A stretch of 64,000 nucleotides of DNA from Siphonodentalium dalli (lineage: Eukaryota; Mollusca; Scaphopoda; Gadilida; Siphonodentaliidae): contig CP136061.1 of assembly GCA_032622095.1 (NCBI GenBank), positions 200,314,244 to 200,378,243 of the forward strand, given 5' to 3'. The notes under the pieces are model-generated. The model did no database searches and was not told where the DNA came from. It saw nothing but the letters and a program-made list of their open reading frames with translations. The position numbers were made by a program, and so were the translations under genes. Of the stretch, positions 24,078-35,179 are shown piece after piece (position 1 is the first letter of the stretch; every line of letters begins with the position of its first letter).

Positions 24078-25035
24078 TTACCCATTATGTGGGGTTAATA
24101 ACATCGGCCGTCGACGCGTCAGCGAGTCAATATTTGGAAGTCACACTCAGGTGGTATTGCACTAGCACAAATCACAAAACATATACTGTCCGAAAACACA
24201 CGAAGACACCCGGGCTCCCCCGGGCTCTCGTAGCCAATATCAGCATTTGCGGGGTTAATAACACCGGCCGGAGACGAGCGAGCTTGTAAAATGTTCTAGG
24301 TTGACCTCGTGGGTATGTCGCTACGTTATAACGTCGATATATAGTGTCCACGAGCCCATGGAAGCGCCCGGGTGGTTCCGGGCGTCCCGGGCTCTTTTTG
24401 TTTATATAGTATTTTACCGGATTTTGAGGGGTTAATAACATCGGCCGTGGACGCGTCAACGAGTCAATATATGGAATTAACAATCAGGTATATTGCAATA
24501 CCATGCATCACCAAAATATACTGTCCGAAAACACACGAAAACACCCGTAATCACGCGGGCTCTCTTAGCTAATATCGGCATTTGAGGGGTTAATAACACC
24601 GGCCTGAGTCGACCGAGCGAGTAAAATATTCTAGGTTGACCTCGTGGGGTATGTTGCTACGTTATAACGTCGACATATAATGTCCACGGGCCTATGGGAG
24701 CCCCCGGGCGATCCCGGGCTCTGTTTGTTTATATAGTATTTTACCGGATTTTGAGGGGTTAATAACATCGGCCGTGGACGCGTCAACGAGTCAATATATG
24801 GAATTAACACTCAGGTGTATTGCAATACCACGCATCACCAAAATATACTGTCCGAAAACACAAGAAGACACCCGTAATCACCCGTGCTCTCTTATCCAAT
24901 ATCGGCATTTGAGGGGTTAAAAACACCGGCCGGAGTCGAGGGTGCGAGTAAAATGTTCTATGTTGACCTCGTGGGGTATGTCGCTACGTTATAACGTCGA
25001 GATATAGTGTCCACGGGCGGTCCCGGGCGTTAATT
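24078..25035. repeat. ~330-bp tandem repeat, about three units, with internal half-repeat
   Basis: GGGGTTAATAACATCGGCCG recurs at ~24091, ~24429 and ~24758. A variant GGGGTTAATAACACCGGCC lies ~160 bp into each unit (~24251, ~24587, ~24914). CTACGTTATAACGTCGA and ACTGTCCGAAAACACA also recur once per unit. The third unit is cut short at ~25035. Confidence 0.9.
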
Positions 25036-25484
25036 AGTCACACCCATTATAGTGAATGAATTTCATAAATTTCCTATTAAATTGTGGTTATCTCGAGATC
25101 TATTTCATCGCATTACCAAACTAATTAGTTTTCACTACTATCGCTGCAAAAACGGCATCTTCGATGTGTGAATAGCCACGACATGGCGTCATTATGTCTC
25201 GAATTATATGTATGCAGTCGGATATTAGAGTTAAATGTTTGATAAATTCATTTATTGGTTTTAATATTTCGCTGATAGATAACCATACATGTAATTAAAA
25301 GCAAAATATAGATATAATTATTTCGAATTATAGATATACGTAACTAATATATGTATCGAATTGACGTGGTTGACGTGAGTTATTGATATCCATAAATCAA
25401 ATAATAGAAATCCATATATCAAATGGGCCTTGAATATAATTTCTCTAAACGGCCATGGACCGTGCCCTTGACCCTTTAGTGTAA
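25036..25484. other. Non-coding stretch, nothing recognised
   Basis: No repeat or coding signal was assigned. Confidence 0.35.
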
Positions 25485-25681
25485 TGATCAGTTTTCAGCG
25501 TTTGGTGCAAAGCACATTAGCCGAAAACTTTTGTATTCACTGTTCATGGTAATAATGAGTGAGCGATCAATTATCGCTTCGTGCATGAACAATGAAAATA
25601 GGTCACGCTATTATAGAGCGTGTGGTGTCATTTATAGCCGAATCGCCTTGTATGTCGGGTCAACTCCAAATTTTTTGTTAG
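25485..25681 (+). repeat. Structured dispersed repeat, copy 1 (~195 bp)
   Basis: Almost identical to 29948-30143. It contains three consecutive foldbacks: 25490-25499 with 25520-25529 enclosing a GTGC-AAA-GCAC hairpin; 25536-25548 with 25584-25596 enclosing AGCGAT-CAATT-ATCGCT; and CACGCT/AGCGTG at 25604-25609 with 25617-25622. It ends in a T-run. It is non-coding; the nature (foldback transposon, SINE-like, structured RNA) is open. Confidence 0.8.
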
Positions 25682-26870
25682 CTACCTTATGTTTCTGGAT
25701 AATATACAGCAGAGAACTCAAACATCCGACTGTCATATACCAGAGTAATGACCAATTGGTGGAAGAGATCTCCAAGTCGAACATTTTGTGTTCGCATTTA
25801 TAAGTTAAGTACCGTTGTATTTTTGTAACAGAAGAGGTGTCCTGGCAAAATTATAATTTTAATTTTAACATGTAGTTAACAGTCAGAAAAATAATTTTAA
25901 GTTTAACAGGTAGTTTACAGTCAGAAAAATAATTTTAAGGTGAGAATGAACCATATATATATTGCATATATGGTCGGTTTATAATTTTCCACACGAACGG
26001 TAAAAAAGAGGGTCAGTATTTAATAACATTTTTGTTAGAAACTAAAGATAATCGTGAAGAAAATATGTTTTGAGAATGTTGCTGGGGGAAATGTGCACAT
26101 GTATGAGGATATAATAAACTAATTTACATATTCAAATGCCGGCAAATTTATTTGGTGATAAGACTGTATTTATTCACCTGTCTTATATTTCCAGACCTAA
26201 TGGGTAAAATTTAATCCTTATAGCTGATGATTCAATTCGAGGGAATGCATGAGGCAGTTGGTTACACGCAGATGATCTCGGCGAACAGACAACAGTATGG
26301 ACGAGTACATTCATGGATGCTTACCAATTGGATCGAATCATACGATTTGCATGGAATGAATCGGAATAAGATGAGTATAGTAGTTGCTTGCATGTTTTTG
26401 TCAGTGCGACTTGGTGAAACACGTTTTAGATAGCGATATAGCAGAATAAGCTATGTCTTCAGTTATTGTGAGGTAAAAAGTAAACAGCTTTACTACACAA
26501 CTACATATAGTCACTGATACATGTACATACATGTAAATTTATTCCAGGTGTTATATATACGTATGCGCCTATGTATGCGCGGAAGTATATAATTGGACAA
26601 GAACGCCAATAATGTTTGATGGTAATAAATAATAAATTTAGAAAATTCCAACCAAGAGATTAATAATCAAGTTAAAAATGTGATATTTTGAGGTATGTTG
26701 ATTATATCTGATTAGTCACTCAGTATGGTGTTCAGCTGTTTTGAATGTGCCCAATCCAGTGAAGTGCAATTCCATTTTGCATGTAAACGTTTAAAAAAAA
26801 ATACAAATTAATGCTAATATTTTATGCGTTTTTGCTATGCATACTGCCGATTTTGGACCCATTTTGATGT
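25682..26870. other. Mostly unassigned; short direct duplication at 25853-25938
   Basis: A ~40-bp segment (GTTTAACAGGTAGTTTACAG and its CAGTCAGAAAAATAATTTTAA flank) occurs twice in tandem at ~25853-25938. The 68-codon plus-strand frame at 26227-26433 follows a pyrimidine-rich CAG but is not recognisable as any protein. Confidence 0.45.
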
Positions 26871-26887
26871 GGGGGGGGGGGGGGGGG
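26871..26887 (+). repeat. Poly-G tract (G17)
   Basis: Uninterrupted run of 17 G on the plus strand. Confidence 0.9.
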
Positions 26888-26959
26888 CAAATGAATGGGG
26901 AATTAGCATGTTAATATAATGACATGGTATCGTGTGATACATTTGTTTGCATGACATAT

Positions 26960-28720
26960 TTACGATGAGCTAAATAAGCACGAGCATATATACGGTGTAT
27001 GTATAAGTGTAGGGAAAATGGAGGCTATGTGTCTTGACGAGACACGCCATACAAGAAGCAGTGTAGTTATATGCATGCGTATGCATGTGATATATGCCTG
27101 TTTGCGTGTGTATATATATATATGTGGTATATAACGTGCGAGAACCGTTTTATTCTCGGACAGAATTGACATCGTATAATTCAGTCAATATATCGAAAGC
27201 GCTATATCAATTATATAATAAATCGAATTATTAACGATGATCGGCTGCATGCAAGGAAAAGGCAACGGGATTAGATTTGTTGTTGTTTGTGGTATATATC
27301 ATATATAAACATGTTTGTTTTGAGATCATACAAACCGTCTATAAGTCTGAAGTAATGACGTTGGGTGAGAACCCATGATAAGCTGGTTTTCCTGTTCATT
27401 TGTAGAACATGGGTAAATTTGAGATCGGAGCAAGCGCGTGGCGCAGCTATTGGTGTTAATGACATGTTTCTTGAACATGGTCTGACGATATGTATGTTGT
27501 GAAAAAATGTGTGCGTACATATGTATCTAACAGAATAAGAAGTGTATATGCACGATTATATATGTCATGTATTTTTGAAAATAATGAGGTTGTATTGTTG
27601 GGGGTAATTGGGAATGTGTGTATACATTGTATATACATATAGGAATTTTGAGGAAGGTTGTTTGGTACATTGTGAATAAAATTTGCTTTGCAGATACGAT
27701 ACGTCCGATAATTGATCATGGTGTATTTGGAACCAAATTATGGGGATCTATGTTGCGGTGGTGTATAACAAAAGCAAAACAACATAGACGAATGGACAGC
27801 TACAATTCGTGAATTCATCGATGGACATTCGAGTGGAAATAAGCTTAAAACGGAAAAGTAACTATGGTTGGCGGTGGTATATATATGTTTATATACATTG
27901 TATAGACTCAAAGATTATAACATTTGTTAGTAATGTTATTGAACTGTTTATATGACGGGCACGTCTATTTAATATGTATGAAGAAAATGGTATTTGATAT
28001 TCCCCCATATATAGATGCTTGTAGATGTGAGCAGGGACTTTGTAATGTTAATTTTGTTAACGCATATATATAAAAGGTGTTCGATTGTACCGATGGTTAT
28101 GGTGTGTACACGCATATACGGTGGAACACTATATATACACGAAATGTATATATGCGGGCGTGAGGCCACTGAAATAAATGATAATAGAGAACGCGGACAA
28201 TAGACCGCATGATATATATCAACATTAAACGTTGTGTGTTTGTCTGAAGGACATGAGATATAACGACTATATTTTTACGCGGGCCCGATGGTAAAAAACT
28301 AAATAGTTTACGTTTATGCTTTACGAAGACGCACTGTTTGTTATACGATTAAATGGTGTGTGGGCGGAGACCCCCGATATAGTAACACTAAATTGTGTGT
28401 GCGAACGCCCGTATATATACATGTAGTGTGCGCGGGTAGAAACGGTTTTTGATATGGTGACGAAAATATTATTGGGTGCGAAGCTGAAGGATGTTATGAT
28501 ATGGATATGTGTTGTTGACATAAACGCTTAAATATATAATGCGTGGCCGCGAGTGCCTATAATTGCGTGCGACTGACATATGGTCGTCAGCTTGATATAT
28601 GCAAAACTAATGTGCGGCCGTTGATCAGGTCGAAAACATGTCAGTGATTTTGTGGTATGTACAATAGGTCGTGGTAATATGGATTTAGCACGGATTTTCG
28701 TTATAAGAACTTGAAAGGCG
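26960..28720. other. G-over-C skewed, non-coding region
   Basis: The plus strand is clearly richer in G than in C across this stretch; in the line 27601-27660, for example, I count 19 G and 2 C. This explains why minus-strand frames here are rich in His, Ile, Thr and Ser and why many look open without being genes. TATATGCG/CGTATATA-type motifs are frequent. No domain was recognised. Confidence 0.6.
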
Positions 28721-28724
28721 TTTT

Positions 28725-29690
28725 GGTACGAGAGCGATATGCTCTGGTAGAAATGTAACGCTTTAATGCGAAGGCGATATGCCATTATTAGAGCCTACGA
28801 TTGTGTATTGATGTTAAAACCGATATACATGTTGTTATTTTGGTGTTCGAGCACTTGAATATAGCGCTTTTGTGCATAGGTGTTAGACCTTGTTAACATG
28901 GTTTTAACAATTTTGATATGATGGCATGTGGTCCATGATAACTTAACCAAATGTTAAACATCGAATATTTTGTTTGGCATGTTTAATGGCGCTTTTGTGT
29001 GCGTTTTAGAGGCCCATGTGGAATTTCCAAGATGATCGGCATTTGGAAGCGCGTCGGTGCGAGGGTTTGAGGCCCATGATGCTAATCAAGATATACTAGT
29101 GCTCGGTATTTAGAACTGGCATCGAGTTTTGGTACGCGAGTGATATGCTTTAGTAGTAATGTAATACTTCAGTGCGAAGGCGTCATGCCATTATTATAGC
29201 ATGTTGTTATTTTGGTGCGCGTCGGTGCGAGGGTCTGAGGCCCATGATAATAATCAGGATACTATGCATTTGGAAGCATGTCGATGAGAGGGCGTGAGGC
29301 CCATAATAATTCTCAAAATGCTCGGTATTTTGAAGCACGTCTGTGTGAGGGTTTGAGGCTCATGATAATACTCAAGAAGCTCGGCATTTGGAAGCATGCC
29401 GGTGCCAGGGCGTGAGGCCCATGCTAATTTTCAAAATGTTCGGCATTTTGAAGCACGTTTGTGTGAGGGTTTGAGGCCCATGATAATACTCAAGAAGCTC
29501 GGCATTTGGAAGCATGCCGATGCGAGGGCGTGAGGCCCATGATAATTTCCAAGATGCTCGGCATTTGGAAGCACGTATGTGCGAGGGTTTTGAGGCCCAT
29601 GATAATACTCAAGATGCTCGGCATTTGGAAGCATGCCGGAGCAAGGGCGTGAGGCCCATGATAATACTCAAGATGCTAGGCATCAGTGAT
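28725..29690 (+). repeat. Minisatellite of ~59-bp units alternating in two types
   Basis: From ~29027 to ~29690 a unit built on GGCATTTGGAAGCA, a GCGAGGG-type core, GTGAGGCCCATGATAAT and CTCAAGATGCTC repeats about ten times. Two versions alternate: one with AAGCATGCCG...GGCGTGAGG and one with AAGCACGT...GGGTTTGAGG, giving a ~119-bp dimer. An upstream ~70-bp block (GATATGC...GTAATG...GCGAAGGCG...ATGCCATTATTA) occurs at ~28725 and ~29131. Short frames inside are artefacts. Confidence 0.88.
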
Positions 29691-29880
29691 TATGTATGTA
29701 TATATGCACATGTATATGTGGATTGTTGTAAGGTGTCTGTAACATTGGCAAACACGAATTAATGTTCATGTAGAATACACAAATATGATCAACTTTTCGG
29801 TATAATGGAATATATTTTCTCATTATTAGAAGATCAAAGTTTAATATTTAATGATTCCAACTACCAATTCTTTGTAATGG

Positions 29881-29948
29881 ATCTAGTGGACTCCGGCGAG
29901 GCTTGATGGCAATGATGGTGTTATCATTATTGGAGAATTGGGAATACT
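29881..29948. repeat. Direct repeat, left copy (~68 bp)
   Basis: Shares CTTGATGGCAATGATGGTG and ATTATTGGAGAATTGGGAAT with 30702-30769. The two copies bracket 753 bp that begins with the structured repeat copy 2. The segment between could be an inserted unit or an excision/duplication product. Confidence 0.85.
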
Positions 29949-30143
29949 GATCAGTTTTCAGCGTTTGGTGCAAAGCACATTAGCCGAAAACTTTTGTATT
30001 CACTGTTCATGGTAATAATGAGTGAGCGATCAATTATCGCTTCGTGCATGAACAATGAAAATAGGTCACGCTATTATAGAGCGTGTGGTGTAATTTCTAG
30101 CCGAATCGCCTTGTATGTCGGGTTAACCCCAATTTTTTTGTTT
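29948..30143 (+). repeat. Structured dispersed repeat, copy 2
   Basis: Near-identical to 25485-25681, with the same foldbacks and terminal T-run. It begins immediately after the left copy of the 68-bp direct repeat. Confidence 0.85.
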
Positions 30144-31088
30144 CAAACATTTCAGTAATGTTATGGATTGACGGTTCAATAACGTAATGAGATGCGTATG
30201 TTGAAACTATATCTGATAAGCATATATTCTTATAACGCATGAAATCATGCATATTATAGAAAGTTGACGTTGAATTTTTTTTTGAATTATCATTAATAAA
30301 AGTTAATTGTAACTTTAAAATGTGCATATCGCACCTTATTCAGGAAGCAATAGTTTTATATGTAGTCATTTATATTAAACGCATATAAATGTGTCATCCG
30401 ATCACGATCATAGTGTATATATTTGAACATGTTATATATGTTAATTTATATTTGTATTATATAGTGTGTACACAGGTTTGTGTTGCACAATTGATCAATT
30501 AGAATGAATTTCCGAACATTCGAGCTGCGTTAGTGATGTTGGTTTCGGAAAGCAGGTTTCCATCGTTTTTCCCAAGAGGTTTTTCGTTGGTTTTTCCTGA
30601 CCGCCAACGCAGACACAGTAGGATGTAATTAACCTGTATGTGAAGACGTGTCCGTCCCTTAACTTGTAAGCATGTATACCAATAAACGCTGATGTCGACC
30701 CCTAGTGGACTGCGGCGCGGCTTGATGGCAATGATGGTGTTATCATTATTGGAGAATTGGGAATACTAATATTTTATTAATCCCAAAAAGAACGAGCATA
30801 CAGCAAATTACCATACATACATGTATACAATGTCATGGTTGAGGTTGAGATTAAACGGATCCTTAATAACATGAACATATACTATTAGGGGAGACGGAAG
30901 GCCCCGCGTACTATTGATCTTACCTGAACCTAACGTGACAACATTTTCGTTAAATAAACGTTCTATAAAGTATGTTTATTTGTCAATTTCGTCAATTGTA
31001 CGGGAATTTCGGTGCGTTGAAATTACATGTATCATTGTATCTTGCTGAATGTATTCATTGTGCCTGCGAACACATATAAAATAGTTAA
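30144..31088. other. Unassigned; includes right copy of the direct repeat at 30702-30769
   Basis: Apart from the 68-bp repeat at 30702-30769, no feature was recognised up to the TTAA of MITE copy B. Confidence 0.4.
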
Positions 31089-31580
31089 AGGCACGTGCGG
31101 CCTTAATTGTCGAAAATATTCATTTTTGTTCCAAACACCGTAAACAGAAAAACAGTAAAACGCATACAGCTCCGTTCACATATACCATGACCATCGCGTA
31201 AACAGCATGTTATCATAGAGACCTACTATATTTTACCTAAGAAGAGACTGATTGTGTTACAGAAGACAGCACAATGCTACTGGCTAACACACACAAATGG
31301 CATAAACGCTCTTTATATGTTCCATATCAGGTATTCACCAACAAAGAACGCTCTTTATGTTTACCATCATAATATAAACAAACACCAGAAAAGTAACTTT
31401 TTATGCCTTTGTTTACATAACAATGGTCAAACATATGACCATAACATACTGTTTATGTGATATTTCTTATTTGTATACGGACAAAGTCTATCTACATTTT
31501 GATGTTCTTTCTGTTTGTGGCGGTTTTTGACGGGTGGAGATATTTTCACAGGATACCCACCGCCAAGGCCAACCGTGTCT
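31089..31580 (+). mobile_element. TTAA MITE family, copy B (492 bp)
   Basis: Flanked by TTAA at 31085-31088 and 31581-31584. It is nearly identical to copies C and E and reverse-complementary to copy A. Confidence 0.9.
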
Positions 31581-31584
31581 TTAA

Positions 31585-31972
31585 ATCAAATGAAACGCGA
31601 TGATCACGAAAACTTTAACAACGTCATCGGAGTACGGAATATTTCTGACCACAAAATCTAGTTAAAATGTTATCAATTATTTTAAAGGAAAATTTATTGC
31701 ATAATAATTCATCAACATATATGCATCCTGTATCGTTTTTTTCAAGGAGGGGAGGCTCCCCATTTGCTGCCCGAATTGAGTGAACTAATATGCTGTCAGT
31801 AGGATGTGAACTGAAGCATGGTCTAATAAACGATCACTAAACCGGACATTGATTGTTTAATAGTAAACAGTTACACACCCATTGTTGTTTTCCGACTATC
31901 GACGCTAAATGCCCAATCACGATTTGTTGAAACTGATGTTATGACGTATGGTCTTGGTGTTCATATCGCATG
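31585..31972. other. Non-coding stretch, nothing recognised
   Basis: No repeat or coding signal was assigned. Confidence 0.35.
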
Positions 31973-32044
31973 AAATATGACTTGATGCCATTCATCGGAA
32001 AGCTCTCGATGAGAGCTTTCCTATAAATGGCATCAAGCCATATT
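31973..32044. repeat. Hairpin element, ~34-bp arms
   Basis: AAATATGACTTGATGCCATT and GGAAAGCTCTC pair with the right arm with three mismatches around a very short loop. The core TATGGCTTGATGC/CATTCAT motif is shared with the MITE at 34106-34291, so both belong to one family. Confidence 0.85.
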
Positions 32045-32699
32045 TTCAACTAAATCCCGAACAAGGTCCGACAATTCTGCTGTCGTTAATGTATGCAATT
32101 GAAGGTCAACACAATGAAAGGCTTTGTTTCATCGTGGTCGATTTAGAATTCCAATACATACTCCAGAAATGAAGCAGCTATGTATGCGTTTGGTGTGCCC
32201 CAGTGCCTACATAGCTATAATTATATACAGCGCATCATTCAACAAGGAATGACGATGAAAGTCATTTGAGTACTATATAGCCAGAATCAATCCGAGATGT
32301 CACATGATGTATGTCGGGTTTGTGCTATTTGTTTGTGATATGCCCCGGCACATCACAATCAAATAACACAAGCCCGGTGGGTATCAATTACATCTCGGAT
32401 TAAATCAGGATAATGCAAGTCTTTTGTTCTGGTTCACTATTATGTGGAGATAATTTGCATTTTCCCGCCAAAATGGATATAGAACAATTTAGCACCGATG
32501 CGACGTTATGTAAATGTCTCCCGTTTGAAGGAGGCATGTGCCATGTAAACGGGCTACCCTGTCGGAGAAATGTATCCCCTGGAAAAATGTCCCATGTTTC
32601 ATCCCGATCACCCCAGTAGAATCAGATAAAGGTAAAGATTACCCGTTCGAAGGCCAAGCAGAGACGTGGCGATAGGGAAGGGGGTTTGGTGGGTGTCTC
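32045..32699. other. Non-coding stretch, nothing recognised
   Basis: No clear feature. A GAGATGT...ACATCTC pair near 32290-32400 hints at another decayed foldback. Confidence 0.35.
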
Positions 32700-33365
32700 A
32701 ACCCCCAAACCTTTTTCAAAATTTAAACAGTTGGAAATTTCATACCTGCCTAAACATTAGTTGGAAATTTCGAACCAACAATAGGTTGAAATTGTTCTTG
32801 TAGTTTGCTTTTCAAACAATTTATTAGAGGAATTAATTGTTTTTGGACCAATATTTGCATATTTTCCCATTTTTTGTAAAATTTTTGGATTGAAATGGTT
32901 ATCAGTTGGAAATTTTCCAACCTTAGGGGAGATGACAGGTTGGAAATTTCCAACAAATGGAACGCTTGTGTCCTGGTCCCTCCCCCGTGGCCAGTCAAAA
33001 CCTGCTAGTTAATTTAAGAAAACGATATTGTCATACATTTGGTAAACATTGTCATTGGAATTGTCATCAGTTGGAAATTTACAACTCTAGGAAGGCTTGA
33101 GGCTAGTCTAGATGCTACGATTTTGCTATTTTCTTGTTCATATTTCAAAATTGTCCCTTCCACATGTCCTATACAAAACTGCTAATTAGTTTAACAAAAC
33201 AATATTTTACTACATTTGGTCAAACTTTTGGACTGAAATGGTCATCAGTTGGAGAATTTTCCAACCTGAGGGGGAGTACGAGGTTTGAAATTTTCAACAC
33301 TAGGAAAGCTTCAGTTGAGGCCAGTCTAGATGGTAGGATTTGCGATTTTCTTGTATAGTTTTCAA
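32700..33365. repeat. Divergent ~185-bp tandem repeat with palindromic TTGGAAATTTCCAA motifs
   Basis: Units around 32815-32998, 32999-33180 and 33181-33365 share CTGCTAATTAGTTTAA-like, ACATTTGGT, TGGTCATCAGTTGGA, CCAACCT and AGGCCAGTCTAGATG-like blocks in the same order. The palindromic TTGGAAATTTCCAAC core recurs. A related inverted segment occurs near 50270-50400. Confidence 0.65.
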
Positions 33366-33373
33366 AATTTTCT

Positions 33374-33409
33374 CACACCGGGCCGAACCAGCACGGTCAG
33401 CCCGGTGTG
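33374..33409. repeat. 10-bp perfect hairpin
   Basis: CACACCGGGC (33374-33383) pairs with GCCCGGTGTG (33400-33409) around a 16-nt loop. It is GC-rich and isolated. It may be the 3' hairpin of a decayed Helitron, but no CTRR end follows at the usual distance. Confidence 0.7.
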
Positions 33410-34105
33410 TCATGGTCTCTTGCCCGTAGCCGTGTGCATTTGTCTGGAGTTAGACCACTAGATGTTAGGATTTATGCAATTTTTCAGGTTAAATATCTTA
33501 ATGTTCTCATATGGTTTATGAATATATAGGATATAGGAAATTAGGCGTGAGCACTGAGGTGCAAGAAGGGGGAGGTGCAAATGGAATTATGCAAATGTTG
33601 TGCTTTGTGCTTGGTCTGATTCTGATTCAAGGGTGGGGGTGCAGTTGGAATTTCTCAAGGCGGACACTCCCAACGGAGACCATCTAGCCACGTCCCTGAG
33701 ACCAAGGCCGCGCAGCACGGGCTAACCGACCCTACCACATGTGTCTCTGTGCCAAGATATCCCTACCTACCAAATTTGCGGGTGATCGGTCAAATTGTTT
33801 CAAGATATGAGGCAAAGGTGACATGATTCAAGGTCATGGTTACCCCTATAAAAAACACGAAGTACCAATACATAACACATTTGATCCCGATCGGTCTAGT
33901 ACATGAATTTTCGATATATTTCAAAATACAAAAATGTCTCTAAAGCGATATTATGAAAGACTGAACGATTTCAACGATTTGTTTATATTTGTAGATAATA
34001 AGTACTTACAATTACATTTATAAATTTGGATTCGTTTTGTCGTCACTTGAAGATATATACTGGAGTCGGAGCAGCATACATTTATATACACACAGTTGCA
34101 GTCAT
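33410..34105. other. Non-coding stretch, nothing recognised
   Basis: No confident feature. Wording such as CCAAATTTGCGGGTGATCGGTCAA resembles repeats common in marine invertebrate genomes, but I cannot place it in a family. Confidence 0.35.
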
Positions 34106-34291
34106 AATAAGTGTCACTTTAAGCGATGGAATAAAGTTGATTATTTTGATGGTTTTAGTCACAAGTATGGCTTGATGCAATTCATTGGAAATCTCTCGTC
34201 GATAGCCTTCCAATGAATGGCAACAAGCCATATTTGGGACTAGAGCAATCAAATAAATCAAAATACTGAAGTGCTTAAAGTGACACTTATT
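34106..34291. mobile_element. Foldback MITE (186 bp)
   Basis: Perfect 19-bp terminal inverted repeats AATAAGTGTCACTTTAAGC (34106-34124 and 34273-34291). The interior is also largely self-complementary, with ATGGCTTGATGC and TTCATTGGAA pairing with their complements. Target duplication is unclear. It is related to the hairpin at 31973-32044. Confidence 0.88.
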
Positions 34292-34805
34292 CTGAGTACA
34301 AATGTAACAGTGCTTGATATGTGAATGGTCAGCAACAAAAATCAAAGTTAATGTCATTAATTGATGTACCTTTGTTATTAAAATTTTAATGGTGTTAAAA
34401 ATTATCTTAAAAACGTACCTTTCCATGAATAGGTCAGAAACTTAAAATAAAGAATTAATGCAATTACATATTTATGTTTAACATGTTTGTCCCATGTCAG
34501 GTGGATCCTAATACAGTCTGCTGGATGAACACATTATTTTGGTGAGCTACAAGGTACATGTATATGCAGGATACACTTTGTCCTTTTTGTCAGTATGAAA
34601 TCATTTAGACGGCAAATTAAAGCGGGGTTCAAAAAACAAATTCCTGAGAAATAATTTTCCCCAGAACCACGACATATACAAAATCTTTCATTACATGTAT
34701 TCCTATTTTGCATTAGCATGGTCATATATTCTAATTTGTTCAAAACGTTACGCTCGTATAATTTTATGAGCCCCAGTTGACACATGACCGTATGGAGAGA
34801 ATCCC

Positions 34806-34901
34806 GGACATTTCCCCACCGGACATTTCCCCACCCGCCCTTGAAATGGCAAAACGGACATTTCCCCACCCGGACATTTCCCCACCGGACATTTACCCAC
34901 C
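34806..34901. repeat. GGACATTTCCCCACC short tandem repeat in each array unit
   Basis: About five copies of a 14-15 bp motif, partly separated by a short spacer. Equivalent blocks lie at ~36606, ~38394, ~40176 and ~41965. The repeat creates the WGNVRWGNVR-type residues of the 143-codon minus-strand frame, which is why I do not call that frame a gene. Confidence 0.9.
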
Positions 34902-34967
34902 TTTGACTGTTACTATAGAGGCGTGTGGTATATTGACTCATACTATGGGTATGTGTTAAAATCAATG

Positions 34968-35143
34968 TTTATTTCAATGAACGAAATTATATACATATAC
35001 ACAGCAAGAACATTAAATAGTAACGATACATTTAACAACAACACTTAATCTTTCTTGACTCTGATCGAATGGCCAATGATGTCGAGGAAATCTTTCATGC
35101 TCTTCATGCCGCTGTCGAAATCCACACACAGCCCCCTCGGAGC
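34968..35143 (-). CDS. Candidate host terminal exon with 3' UTR, array unit 1
   Basis: On the minus strand an open frame from about 35143 reads VDFDSGMKSMKDFLDIIGHS and ends with a basic IRVKKD before TAA at 35047-35045. AATAAA follows 72 bases downstream (34973-34968), which is the layout of a last exon and short 3' UTR. Upstream the frame runs into the C/G homopolymer and then the poly-A end of the inserted retroelement, so the true exon start and acceptor are lost or displaced. Equivalent copies end at 36845, 38632, 40415 and 42203. The peptide is not one I recognise. A chance frame is possible, but the stop, UTR and signal spacing favour a real gene end. Confidence 0.35.
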
Positions 35144-35179
35144 CCCCCCCCCCCCCCCCCCCCCACCCTTTGGACCGTT

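Noticed and set aside
25485-25681. Hammerhead ribozyme (retrozyme) in the structured repeat
   Set aside because: No CTGATGA core was found with a matching GAAA and cleavage triplet, although the multi-stem shape suggested it.
27271-28785. Several 64-87 codon minus-strand frames rich in His, Ile, Thr and Ser
   Set aside because: They follow from the G-over-C skew of the plus strand; no motif, signal or splice pattern supports them.
29027-29690. CRISPR-like array
   Set aside because: Repeats are contiguous and drifting, without unique spacers or cas genes; this is a eukaryotic minisatellite.
34534-34965. 143-codon minus-strand frame repeated in five array units
   Set aside because: A large part is the GGACATTTCCCC short repeat; its conservation follows from the tandem duplication, and no domain is recognisable.
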